DNA from: Shewanella loihica PV-4
GTDB lineage: Bacteria > Pseudomonadota > Gammaproteobacteria > Enterobacterales > Shewanellaceae
Direction of reading: 5' to 3'
Assembly: GCF_000016065.1 (NCBI RefSeq)
Contig: NC_009092.1
Location: 1,302,001-1,366,000, forward strand
DNA: 64,000 nt
Shown: in pieces, positions 54,928 to 63,648 of the stretch
Layout of the letters: every line of letters begins with the position of its first letter
Numbering within the stretch: position 1 is the stretch's first letter
Translations under genes and position numbers: made by a program
The notes under the pieces: generated by a model
What the model was told of the DNA's origin: nothing
Databases searched by the model: none
What the model saw: the letters and a program-made list of their open reading frames with translations, nothing else

Positions 54928-56523
54928 TTGAGTCGAGAAGCGCGCTATTTAGAAGAAGCCAGAGGCTTTTATCAGAGTGGAAAATTCTCCTCTGCCGGTA
55001 TCTATGCCCGTAAGGTGATTCGCAGAGAACCCAGTAATGGTGAGGCGCAGGCCTTGTTGGGCCATCTTGCTTTTCGAAGTGGTGAACATCAAGAAGCCAT
55101 GAGCTGCTACCTAAAGGCCCAAGCCGCTGGATTTCAAGATCAAGAACTTCGCTTAAATCTGGTGACCCTGCATGAGCGCCGCGAGGCGTTCTTCGATGCC
55201 GTTAACTTACTCAGGGAGCTGGTTGAAGAGACGCCGCAAGATTTAAGCCTGCAGCTTCGCCTGGGCATAAACGCCAGTCGCACCGGCGATATGACGACGG
55301 CCGAGTCGGCGCTACTCGCTGCGTTAGCGGGTGATGAGCAGGCGGCGCAGGCAAGCCTGAACCTTGGGCATGTCTACAAGGCCAAGGGGGACACAGATAA
55401 GGCCGCAGCCTTTTACCATGATTATATTCGTTTGGCGCCCAGTCAGCAGGCGACCGCCTACTGGAGCCTGGCGGATCTGAAAAACTATCGATTCACCGAG
55501 CAAGATGAAGCGGCCCTTAAGGCCAATATTGCTGCCGAGGAGTTCTCTCAGGCGAGTCAGTCGCTATTTCATTTTGCCCTGAATCGTGTCTATGAGCAGC
55601 GCAAGCAGGGTGAGCAGGCCTTCGATGCGGTGCGAATGGCCAACCAGCTGATGCGTCCACTACGGCCCTTTAAGAGAGAGGCCTTTACCCGCTTGGTCGA
55701 TAGCCTCAAGTCGGCTGAGGTGAAGCCGCGCGGTGAAGAGACTAGCGGGCCTTGGACACCTATCTTTATCGTTGGCATGCCGCGCTCGGGCACCACCCTG
55801 TGTGAGCAGATCCTGGCCAGCCATTCTCAAATTGCAGCGACAGATGAGTTGCCCTTCATGGAGCGTCTGGCCCTGAGTCTGGAGATGAAGGGGGGTTATG
55901 GCGCCATGTTGCCCCGGCTGTCAGAAGAGCAGATAGCCCAGATGCGTCAGCAGTATATCGAGCAGGTGAACCAGTATCTTAAGGCCCAGGGTGAAGCGTC
56001 GCCAAGCCTAGTGCCAAGCTTAGTGATAGACAAGAACCCCAACAATTTCATCCATATTGGTCTCATCAAGACACTGTTTCCTGAGGCCAAGATCATCAAT
56101 GTGATCCGCGATGCCAGAGATAACGCCATGGGGGTCTATAAGCAGCACTTTAGCCATGGTCATGATTACTCCTACCATCTGGATGATATCTGCCACTATT
56201 GGCAGCTATATCTGGAGTTGATGGCCCATTGGCAGCAGGCCTATGGCGATAGCTTGTATCACCTCTGTTTCGAGCAGTTGGTGAAGGCGCCGGATCAGCA
56301 GATCCCGGCCATGGTGGACTATGTCGGTCTGGCGCTCGAGCCTGCCTGTCTTAAGTTCTATGAGTCAAAGCGCAGCGTGCTGACTCCTAGCGCCAGCCAG
56401 GTTAGGCGGCCTATGAATGTAAAGGCGATAGGTCAGAGTGAGGCCTATGCAGCCTTTATTCCCAATGCCTATCGTACCCTGACCGTGATTGCCGATAGGG
56501 CCCACAAGAGCTTCTTGAGTTGA
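54928..56523 (+). CDS. TPR-repeat sulfotransferase
   Basis: The 531-residue protein has tetratricopeptide repeats over about residues 1-240 (AGIYARKVIRREPSNGEAQ is one unit) and a sulfotransferase domain from about 275. The PAPS 5'-phosphosulfate loop is GMPRSGTTLCEQIL (285-290 centre), and the 3'-phosphate region reads VIRDARDNAMGVYKQHF. Such proteins resemble tyrosylprotein sulfotransferases, and the TPRs may hold a protein substrate. There is no signal peptide, so it is cytoplasmic. TTG at 54928 is the start, with AGGAG six bases before; the ATG just upstream hits a stop. It is convergent with a hydroxylase gene, suggesting a functional locus. Confidence 0.88.
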   Translation: MSREARYLEEARGFYQSGKFSSAGIYARKVIRREPSNGEAQALLGHLAFRSGEHQEAMSCYLKAQAAGFQDQELRLNLVTLHERREAFFDAVNLLRELVEETPQDLSLQLRLGINASRTGDMTTAESALLAALAGDEQAAQASLNLGHVYKAKGDTDKAAAFYHDYIRLAPSQQATAYWSLADLKNYRFTEQDEAALKANIAAEEFSQASQSLFHFALNRVYEQRKQGEQAFDAVRMANQLMRPLRPFKREAFTRLVDSLKSAEVKPRGEETSGPWTPIFIVGMPRSGTTLCEQILASHSQIAATDELPFMERLALSLEMKGGYGAMLPRLSEEQIAQMRQQYIEQVNQYLKAQGEASPSLVPSLVIDKNPNNFIHIGLIKTLFPEAKIINVIRDARDNAMGVYKQHFSHGHDYSYHLDDICHYWQLYLELMAHWQQAYGDSLYHLCFEQLVKAPDQQIPAMVDYVGLALEPACLKFYESKRSVLTPSASQVRRPMNVKAIGQSEAYAAFIPNAYRTLTVIADRAHKSFLS

Positions 56524-56537
56524 TGGGGCGATGAGCT

Positions 56538-56593
56538 AAGGTGCGTTAAATAAGGTGTCTTAAATAAGATGCCTTAAATAAAGTGTTTTAAGT
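56538..56593 (+). repeat. 14-bp tandem repeat, four copies
   Basis: AAGGTGCGTTAAAT, AAGGTGTCTTAAAT, AAGATGCCTTAAAT and AAAGTGTTTTAAGT follow one another 15 bases after the sulfotransferase stop. Confidence 0.9.
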
Positions 56594-56608
56594 AGGCGCA
56601 GACTCAGT

Positions 56609-56640
56609 AAAAGGGGCGACACATTTGTGTCGCCCTTTGT
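56609..56640. terminator. Bidirectional terminator between the sulfotransferase and hydroxylase genes
   Basis: The hairpin has the stem GGGCGACACA / TGTGTCGCCC and A/T-rich flanks. It can serve both converging genes. Confidence 0.75.
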
Positions 56641-56694
56641 GGTATGACTGAAGCCGATTGGCTAACGTTAACGGCCATCGCGAACAGCCAGGGT

Positions 56695-57846
56695 TTAGTT
56701 AAGCTGACCGTGGCACTGCTTATATTTCTTGCCAGAGCCGCAGGGGCAGGGGCTGTTGCGAGTCAGTCCAGGCTCGGGCTGCGGCATCTTCACTGCGCTA
56801 GCGGCTTGCGAGGATGGTGTGGGTCTTGTTTGTGACGATATGGGGGTGCTGGGTGTTGACGTAGGTTGAGGCGCGGCTGTATTTACCTGAGCCAATTCAG
56901 GGCTCATGGCCGGCCCCATGATCAGATGCACCAGTATCTTCATCGCCGATGTTTGACTGTCCACCATCACCTGCTGCTCTAGCGGCGCCGCCTGCGCCAA
57001 AGTTTGTTGCCGCAGTCGATGGAAGGCGTCCCAGCCAGCCTTATCATCGCCAAATTGTGACCATAGCGCCTGCCAATCTAGCGCGAAGTCATTGAGTAAC
57101 TTGATAAAGGCTTGACTAGCCTCTGAGCCATTACCGATCGCGCTTTGGATCTGAGCAGTCAGCTCCTGGGTTAGCAGACGTACCTCGCTGGGGGGCATCA
57201 CCAAGGGGAAGTTCACCTTCTCTGTGATGATCTCTGTAGATTTGTCTGGAGTGTAACTTAGGTGTTTAGGCTTAAAGCTTGGGTCATCTAAGTCGCCATA
57301 GGCCAGCGATGCCTCGTTGACCATTTGCCAAAAACGACTCGAGCCCATTGTGTCGATAACCAGATGCACCCGCATTTTGTCACTCTTGTTCATCACCTTA
57401 TGGTATTTCCAGGAGTCGAAAATCCAGCATTCTCCCTCGCCCATGTGTACCTGCTTATCGTCGCAGTGAAACTGTACCGCCTCGTCTGTGACGATGGGGA
57501 TATGGATACGCACCCGGTTGTGCCAATGGTAGTTGATGTCGCTGTGCAGGGGCACCTCGCAGCCGGGGGCTAGACGCATCAGACGAGAGCGGCCAATTAC
57601 CTCGCCGAAGGAGGCGATCACCTGCTGGAGATAGGAACTCTGCAGCAACGCAGGAGTGGGGCTCATAGGGCCCTTAAATTCGTTGTTAAAGCTGCCGCCG
57701 ACCGAGATAAGGGCGATGGCCGAATTGCCTTTAAAGCTCTCATGATGGGCGCGCCAATCATCTTCATCGAAGGCGGCCAGCTCCTGTTGCAGGCGCTCGA
57801 CATCGAAACTCAGGGGCAGGCGGTAGAACTCTTTCGCTAACTTCAT
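56695..57846 (-). CDS. Aspartyl/asparaginyl beta-hydroxylase domain protein with a SEC-C tail
   Basis: This 383-residue Fe(II)/2-oxoglutarate enzyme has its catalytic domain over about residues 10-175. The iron ligands are probably His101 (PLHSD) and His149 (KYHKV). RVRIH (111-115) and R159 (MRVH) fit 2-oxoglutarate and substrate contacts, in spacing close to animal AspH. A helical domain (about 200-320), a Pro/Thr/Ser linker and a C-terminal SEC-C zinc knuckle (PCPCGSGKKYKQCHG) follow. The SEC-C motif is known from SecA, where it binds zinc and SecB or ribosomes. The gene lies 16 bases after a SEC-C sulfotransferase on the same strand. Possibly modifies proteins or peptides; the substrate is unknown. 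Confidence 0.88.
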   Translation of the reverse strand: MKLAKEFYRLPLSFDVERLQQELAAFDEDDWRAHHESFKGNSAIALISVGGSFNNEFKGPMSPTPALLQSSYLQQVIASFGEVIGRSRLMRLAPGCEVPLHSDINYHWHNRVRIHIPIVTDEAVQFHCDDKQVHMGEGECWIFDSWKYHKVMNKSDKMRVHLVIDTMGSSRFWQMVNEASLAYGDLDDPSFKPKHLSYTPDKSTEIITEKVNFPLVMPPSEVRLLTQELTAQIQSAIGNGSEASQAFIKLLNDFALDWQALWSQFGDDKAGWDAFHRLRQQTLAQAAPLEQQVMVDSQTSAMKILVHLIMGPAMSPELAQVNTAAPQPTSTPSTPISSQTRPTPSSQAASAVKMPQPEPGLTRNSPCPCGSGKKYKQCHGQLN

Positions 57847-57862
57847 AATCTCTCTTGTATCC

Positions 57863-58951
57863 CTATTGCAGTTTGCCGTGGCAGGCCTTGTATTTCAGCG
57901 CAGAGCCGCAGGGGCAGGGGGCGTTACGGGCGGTATTGGGGTAGCGAGTGCTCGAACCCTCGATTAACTGGGGACTTGCTTGTTCAAGCTTGATTTCTTC
58001 CCTGTTCTGGGTAGTTGACGCTGGAACCGACGCCGACGTTTGTAGGTCCTCTGGTGGCGAGGGTAGATCTGTTGCAAAAGGCAAGATGTCTCGTGACGCC
58101 AGTCGCTGATTTACCTTATGCAGACAAGCTTGTGTTTGTGGCCAGATAGCGGCGATGGCCGAATAGTTGGCCAGCCATTTATCGGCCTTAGGGGCCGAGA
58201 CTGTGTAGCGTGAGTGAGGCAGCTTGCCTTCGCTTCGCTCGGCCAGTGAAGCGTCTAAGGAAAGCTGGCAGAACTCGACTATCTTCTGGGTGGTGCCCTT
58301 AGGATCGGCAACCAGATCATGATAGCTGACTAAGTGCCAGCGCTCTTGGGGCAGCTTGTCCAGCGAGGCCATGATGTGCTCGTTGGCCTGACACCACTGG
58401 AAGCTGGCGATCTGTTCTAGTGGCTTTCCTCTGAGCGCCTGCCAACCCGGAGGCAGCAGGAGTGACCAGTCGCCGCCCCAGCCGGGCAGGCCTGGGTAGG
58501 TGCGAAAACGGCCGCTGCGCCAGGCCTGCATTATGCTGGCAACATTTTCCTTGGGATCCCGCACCAGATAGATGAAGCGGGCGTCGGGAAAGAGCTTAGC
58601 GAGAAAGTCGATACGTAGGCTGTTCTTTGGGGTTTTCTCCAGAAAGCGGATCGGTCCTAAGCTCTTCAGGTAGGGTTTCCCCTGATGATCCCTCAGCGCG
58701 GCCTCGAAGTCAGCCTTGAGCTGCTGGTCAATATCCGCATCCCAGTCGCTGATATCCAGCGCATTGGAGGCAAATCCCTTAGCGGTGATATTGAGCTGCC
58801 TGTGCTTTTCTATTACAGCGTGGCTCTCGCCACCAATGGTCCAGAGTGATTCGCTATGGCTTAAGAGTTCAAAAAGTAGCGTGCTGCCGGATCGCGGCGC
58901 CGAGATGATGATAATGGGTCTATCGAAACAGGATTGATGCAACAGCGCCAC
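57863..58951 (-). CDS. Sulfotransferase with a C-terminal SEC-C motif
   Basis: This protein of about 360 residues has a P-loop sulfotransferase domain: PAPS loop IISAPRSGSTLLFELL near the N-terminus, LEKTPKNSLR, and the 3'-phosphate motif LVRDPKENVASIMQAW. A Ser/Pro-rich linker and a SEC-C knuckle (APCPCGSALKYKACHG) matching the neighbouring hydroxylase's tail complete it. The GTG at 58951 is the longest start; a TTG at 58942 with AGAAGG eight bases ahead is as likely. It is co-transcribed with the hydroxylase. No signal peptide, so sulfation would occur in the cytoplasm. Confidence 0.88.
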   Translation of the reverse strand: MALLHQSCFDRPIIIISAPRSGSTLLFELLSHSESLWTIGGESHAVIEKHRQLNITAKGFASNALDISDWDADIDQQLKADFEAALRDHQGKPYLKSLGPIRFLEKTPKNSLRIDFLAKLFPDARFIYLVRDPKENVASIMQAWRSGRFRTYPGLPGWGGDWSLLLPPGWQALRGKPLEQIASFQWCQANEHIMASLDKLPQERWHLVSYHDLVADPKGTTQKIVEFCQLSLDASLAERSEGKLPHSRYTVSAPKADKWLANYSAIAAIWPQTQACLHKVNQRLASRDILPFATDLPSPPEDLQTSASVPASTTQNREEIKLEQASPQLIEGSSTRYPNTARNAPCPCGSALKYKACHGKLQ

Positions 58952-59266
58952 CTTCTGTAGGGTGTTTTGATATTGTTATGGTGGCTTTACTTTAATGTTA
59001 TTGCAGAAAAACTCAAGTGGGCGGCTCGTTTGGCAGTTCCAAGTTATGGCTCTGGAAGAGGGGATGTGCAGGGTTCAACAAAAGTGAAGTCTGGGCGTCT
59101 GAATGAGTTTTGGAGATAGGTAGCGGCGGGCCGACACATTTGCTTGCACTCTTACGCTTCAATGAATGTGACGCTTTGCGCAGCTTTACATTGCTTTACC
59201 CACCTAAGGGCGGTGCCATTTTACAATAGGGGCAGTCGAAAAGCCCATGGATAAGATACCGCCCCA
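58952..59266. other. Divergent intergenic region between the SEC-C sulfotransferase and the second RND operon
   Basis: No gene or clear operator. A TACAAT hexamer at 59223-59228 could be a -10 for the RND adaptor, about 40 bases ahead of its start, without a good -35. Confidence 0.35.
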
Positions 59267-60520
59267 ATGGATAAAAAATACCTGTACATTCCCCTTGGCG
59301 TGCTGGCGCTAGCCGCCTTGCTCACCTTTGCCGTTGCTGCCAATCAGGCCAAGAGCCAGTCGCCAACATATCAGCCCCAAGTTGTAAAGGGCAAAGCTGC
59401 TAACGGCAAAGCTGCTAATGCCAACACAGCTAATGTCAAAGCTGGGGCCAGAGCCGTGCCGATTGCCAGTGCCCGGGTCGAGGCCCATGAAGTGGCTCAG
59501 CATCTCTCTTTGGTCGGCAAGCTTGCCGCCAATCGCTCGGTGCAGATAGCTGCCGAGGTATCGGGTAAGGTGCAGGCGATCAACTTAAGCGATAATCAGG
59601 CGGTGTCTCAGGGGCAGGTATTGGTGCATCTCGAAGATGCCAAGGCCAAGGCAAATCTTGCAGAGGCCAAGGCCTATCTGAACGATGAGCGGCGCAAGTT
59701 AGGCGAGTACAAGCGGCTGATAAAACAGCACGCTATTACTCAGACCGAGATAGATGCTCAGCTGGCCAGCGTCGATATCGCCGAGGCCAGGCTGCAGGCC
59801 GCCCAGGCGGACCTGGATTATCACACCCTCAAGGCCCCCTTCGACGGTGTGATTGGGCTGGTGGACTTTAGTCTGGGCAAGCTGGTGAGCGTGGGCAGCG
59901 AGCTGGTAAGCCTGGACGATCTCTCCAGCATGCGTCTGGATCTGCAGATCCCCGAGCGTTATCTGTCGCAGATCTACCTAGGCATGCCTGTGGTGGCCAG
60001 CAGCAGTGCCTGGCCAGGCGAGCAGTTTCATGGTCAGGTGGTGGCCATGGCGCCGCGGATCAACTCCGAGACCCTCAATCTTAAGGTGAGGGTGAATTTC
60101 GACAACCCCAGCCTTCAGCTCAGGCCCGGCATGTTGATCTCGGCGCGGCTTGATTTTGCCCCTGTGACTCAGGCGGTAGTGCCGGTTCAGGCGCTGGAAT
60201 ACTCAGGCACCAAACGTTTCGTCTATGTGATCGACAGCGACAATATCGCCCGCCGCACTCAGGTGACCCTGGGGGCGCGTATCGACGATCAGGTGCTGAT
60301 CGATGATGGCTTATCCTTGGGCGACAGAATCGTGGTCAAGGGGCTGGTTAACATGCGTGATGGCATCAAGGTGGAAGATGTTGAAACCGGCCAGCTCGCC
60401 GAGGGGCTGGGAGGCAGGCGTTTGACTCAGACCCAGACCCAGACTCAGACTCAGGTCCAGACTCAGGTCCAGACTCAGGTCCAGACGGGCGAGACTGAAA
60501 CCGCGCGGGGGCAGAGCTAA
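59267..60520 (+). CDS. RND efflux periplasmic adaptor with repeat-rich termini
   Basis: A 417-residue membrane-fusion protein of the second RND system. An N-terminal membrane anchor (YIPLGVLALAALLTFAVAA) precedes a pentapeptide-repeat linker (GKAANGKAANANTAN, about 42-56). The lipoyl halves (VQAINLSDNQAVSQGQVLVHLED; LKAPFDGVIGLVDFSLGKLVS), the helical hairpin, beta-barrel and membrane-proximal domain follow, then a Gln-Thr/Val tail (QTQTQTQTQVQTQVQ) made by a 12-bp DNA repeat. The anchor is a single helix rather than a lipobox. The stop shares a base with the pump start. Confidence 0.93.
   Translation: MDKKYLYIPLGVLALAALLTFAVAANQAKSQSPTYQPQVVKGKAANGKAANANTANVKAGARAVPIASARVEAHEVAQHLSLVGKLAANRSVQIAAEVSGKVQAINLSDNQAVSQGQVLVHLEDAKAKANLAEAKAYLNDERRKLGEYKRLIKQHAITQTEIDAQLASVDIAEARLQAAQADLDYHTLKAPFDGVIGLVDFSLGKLVSVGSELVSLDDLSSMRLDLQIPERYLSQIYLGMPVVASSSAWPGEQFHGQVVAMAPRINSETLNLKVRVNFDNPSLQLRPGMLISARLDFAPVTQAVVPVQALEYSGTKRFVYVIDSDNIARRTQVTLGARIDDQVLIDDGLSLGDRIVVKGLVNMRDGIKVEDVETGQLAEGLGGRRLTQTQTQTQTQVQTQVQTQVQTGETETARGQS
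59390..59449 (+). repeat. 15-bp coding tandem repeat in the RND adaptor
   Basis: GGCAAAGCTGCTAAC (59390) and GGCAAAGCTGCTAAT (59405) are nearly identical; degenerate copies follow at 59420 and 59435. They encode Gly-Lys-Ala-Ala-Asn repeats in the linker after the membrane anchor. Confidence 0.85.
60425..60484 (+). repeat. 12-bp coding tandem repeat in the RND adaptor C-terminus
   Basis: Five 12-base units of the type ACTCAGGTCCAG begin at 60425; the last three are identical. They encode the Gln-Thr/Val-rich tail. Confidence 0.9.
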
Positions 60521-63500
60521 TGTTGCTGTCGGATGTGTCGGTAAAACGCCCTGTGGTGGCGCTCGTCTTAAGCTTACTGCTGTGTGTATTTGGTCTGGTG
60601 AGTTTCTCCAAGCTGGCGGTGCGAGAGATGCCGGATGTGGAGAGCCCCGTGGTGACTGTGATGACCAGTTACAGCGGCGCCTCGGCCAGCATCATGGAGA
60701 GTCAGATCACCACAGTGCTCGAGGATGAGCTGACGGGGATCAGCGGTATCGACGAGATCACCTCTGTGACCCGCAACGGCATGTCACGCATCACCATCAG
60801 CTTCGATCTGGACTGGAACCTAACCGAAGGGGTGAGCGATGTGCGCGACGCCGTGGCTCGCGCCCAGCGCCGTCTGCCCGACGAGGCGGATGAGCCCATC
60901 GTTTCCAAGGATAATGGGTCGGGCGAACCTTCCGTCTACATCAACCTCAGCTCCAGCACCATGGACAGGACTCAGCTGACCGACTATGCCCAGCGAGTGC
61001 TTGAGGACAGATTTAGCCTGATCACCGGGGTGAGCTCGGTAAATATCTCCGGCGGTCTCTACAAGGTGATGTATGTGCAGTTGGATCCTAAGTTGATGGC
61101 CGGACGCGGGGTGACCACCACAGATATTACCGATGCGCTGCGCAGCGAAAACGTGGAGAGCCCGGGCGGTGAGGTGCGCAACGACACGACTGTAATGACA
61201 GTGCGCACCGCCAGGCTCTATCTGCATCCCGAAGACTTCGATTACCTGGTGGTGCGAACTGCAAGCGACGGTAGCCCCATCTATCTCAAGGATGTGGCGC
61301 GGGTGTTTATCGGCGCCGAGAATGAAAACTCCACCTTCAAGAGTGACGGCGTGCCTAACCTCAGCTTAGGGATCGTGGCCCAGTCGGATGCCAATCCTCT
61401 GCAGGTGGCGCAGCGGGTGCGCGAGGAGGTGGATAAGCTCCAGAAATTCCTGCCCGAGGGCACTCAGCTGTCGGTGGATTATGACTCGACCGTCTTTATC
61501 GACCAGTCTATCGGCGAGGTGTACAACACCCTCTATATCACCGGGGCCCTGGTGGTCTTGGTGCTTTATCTGTTTATCGGTCAGGCTAGGGCGACGCTGA
61601 TCCCTGCGGTGACCGTGCCTGTGTCGCTGATCTCGGCCTTCATCGCCGCCAACTACCTGGGTTACTCCATCAATCTCCTGACCCTGATGGCGCTCATCCT
61701 GGCTATCGGCCTGGTGGTGGATGATGCCATCGTGGTCGTTGAAAACATCTTTCATCATATCGAGCGGGGGGAACCTGCGATTCTGGCGGCCTATAAGGGT
61801 GCCAGAGAGGTGGGGTTTGCCGTGGTGGCGACTACCGCCGTGTTGGTGATGGTGTTTCTGCCTATCTCCTTCATGGATGGCATGGTGGGGCGCCTCTTTA
61901 CCGAGTTTGCCGTGATGCTGGCCATGGCGGTGATCTTCTCATCGGTTATCGCCCTAACCCTGACCCCAGTGCTTGGCAGCAAGCTCCTCAAGCGTAAACA
62001 CAGGCCCAAAGCCCTTAACCGCTTGATGGACAGCGGCTTCGCTCGACTCGAAGCCTGGTATCGCCGCGCCGTGGCCTGGGCGGTGCGTTACCGCCTGGCG
62101 GCGCCAGTGGTGATTGTCGCCTGTGTCATAGGAAGCGGTCTGCTGATGAACCAGGTGCCGGCGCAGCTGGCGCCCCAGGAAGACAGAGGGGTGATCTTCG
62201 CCTTCGTCAAGGGCGCGGAGGGCACCAGCTACAACCGTATGACGTCTAATATGGATATCGTCGAGCAGCGGCTGATGCCACTGCTCAGTCAGGGGGTGAT
62301 CAAATCCTTTAGCGTACAGGCGCCGGCGTTCGGGGGGCGGGCCGGGGATCAAACCGGCTTTGTGATCATGCAGCTAGAGGATTGGCAGGCCCGTGATATC
62401 AACGCGCAGCAGGCGCTGGCCGTGGTGGCTAAGGCGCTCAAGGGGATCCCCGATGTCATGGTGCGGCCCATGTTGCCCGGCTTTAGGGGCAAGTCCAGCG
62501 AGCCGGTGCAATTTGTGCTGGGCGGCAGTGACTATGATGAGCTGTTTAAGTGGGCGAGCAAGCTTAAGGCGATCGCCGATGCCTCGCCAATCGTCACGGG
62601 GGCCGATCTCGACTATGCCGAGACCACCCCAGAGCTGGTGGTGAGCGTGGATAGGCAACGCGCCGCCGAGCTTGGGATCAGCGTGGCTCAGGTGTCTCAG
62701 ACGCTAGAGGTGATGCTAGGTGGACGCAGCGAGACCAGCTTTATCGAACGCGGCGAAGAGTATGACGTATATCTGCGGGGCAAGGAGGAGAGCTTTAACA
62801 GCATGGCGGATTTGAGCCAGATCTATATGCGCGCCGCCAACGGTGAGCTGATCACCCTAGATGCCATCACCCATATCGAGGAGGTCGCCTCGGCCCATAA
62901 GCTAAGCCATACCAATAAGCAGAAGTCGATCACTCTCAAGGCCAACCTCGGTGAGGGCTATACCTTAGGTGAGGCGCTTGACTTCCTCGATGCCAAGGCT
63001 ATCGAGATCTTACCCGGGGATATCAGCATCAGCTACACGGGGGAGTCGAAAGAGTTTAAGGAAAATCAAAGCAGCGTCATGCTGGTCTTCGCCCTAGCGC
63101 TGCTTGTAGCCTACCTGGTGCTGGCGGCCCAGTTCGAGAGTTTCATCAACCCGCTGGTGGTGATGCTGACGGTTCCTATGGGGATCTTCGGCGGATTCAT
63201 CGGTCTCTATCTGATGGGGCTCGGGCTCAACATCTATAGCCAGATCGGGATGATCATGCTGATCGGCATGGTGACTAAGAACGGCATACTGATCGTCGAG
63301 TTTGCCAATCAGCTCAGGGATAGGGGCGCCTCGCTGGAACAGGCGATACTGGACGCCTCCGCGCGTCGCCTGCGCCCCATTCTGATGACGGCCTTCACCA
63401 CCTTGGTCGGTGCCGTGCCCTTGATTCTATCGAGCGGCGCCGGTTCTGAGAGCCGGATCGCCGTGGGCACAGTTGTGTTCTTCGGCATGGCGTTCGCCAC

Positions 63501-63648
63501 CCTGGTGACCCTGTTGGTGATCCCTGCCATGTATCGGCTGATCTCGGGTCGCACCCGCTCACCGGGTTTCGTCGCCGCCCAGCTTGAGACCGCCATCGCC
63601 AAACAGCAGGCAAGCGGCGCCTTAGTGGCTGGATGTTCGACTAGGTGA
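60520..63648 (+). CDS. RND efflux pump (MdtB/MexF-like, HAE1-related)
   Basis: The 1042-residue 12-helix RND transporter starts MLLSDVSVKRPVVALVLSLLLC. Helix 4 carries the proton-relay pair ([22 protein letters not shown]), and the helix 10 region carries GMVTKNGILIVEFANQL with the relay lysine. It resembles the group annotated as multidrug or acriflavin resistance permeases. Its ATG overlaps the adaptor stop (TAATG), so the two are coupled. No outer-membrane channel gene follows within the window. Confidence 0.95.
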   Translation: MLLSDVSVKRPVVALVLSLLLCVFGLVSFSKLAVREMPDVESPVVTVMTSYSGASASIMESQITTVLEDELTGISGIDEITSVTRNGMSRITISFDLDWNLTEGVSDVRDAVARAQRRLPDEADEPIVSKDNGSGEPSVYINLSSSTMDRTQLTDYAQRVLEDRFSLITGVSSVNISGGLYKVMYVQLDPKLMAGRGVTTTDITDALRSENVESPGGEVRNDTTVMTVRTARLYLHPEDFDYLVVRTASDGSPIYLKDVARVFIGAENENSTFKSDGVPNLSLGIVAQSDANPLQVAQRVREEVDKLQKFLPEGTQLSVDYDSTVFIDQSIGEVYNTLYITGALVVLVLYLFIGQARATLIPAVTVPVSLISAFIAANYLGYSINLLTLMALILAIGLVVDDAIVVVENIFHHIERGEPAILAAYKGAREVGFAVVATTAVLVMVFLPISFMDGMVGRLFTEFAVMLAMAVIFSSVIALTLTPVLGSKLLKRKHRPKALNRLMDSGFARLEAWYRRAVAWAVRYRLAAPVVIVACVIGSGLLMNQVPAQLAPQEDRGVIFAFVKGAEGTSYNRMTSNMDIVEQRLMPLLSQGVIKSFSVQAPAFGGRAGDQTGFVIMQLEDWQARDINAQQALAVVAKALKGIPDVMVRPMLPGFRGKSSEPVQFVLGGSDYDELFKWASKLKAIADASPIVTGADLDYAETTPELVVSVDRQRAAELGISVAQVSQTLEVMLGGRSETSFIERGEEYDVYLRGKEESFNSMADLSQIYMRAANGELITLDAITHIEEVASAHKLSHTNKQKSITLKANLGEGYTLGEALDFLDAKAIEILPGDISISYTGESKEFKENQSSVMLVFALALLVAYLVLAAQFESFINPLVVMLTVPMGIFGGFIGLYLMGLGLNIYSQIGMIMLIGMVTKNGILIVEFANQLRDRGASLEQAILDASARRLRPILMTAFTTLVGAVPLILSSGAGSESRIAVGTVVFFGMAFATLVTLLVIPAMYRLISGRTRSPGFVAAQLETAIAKQQASGALVAGCSTR

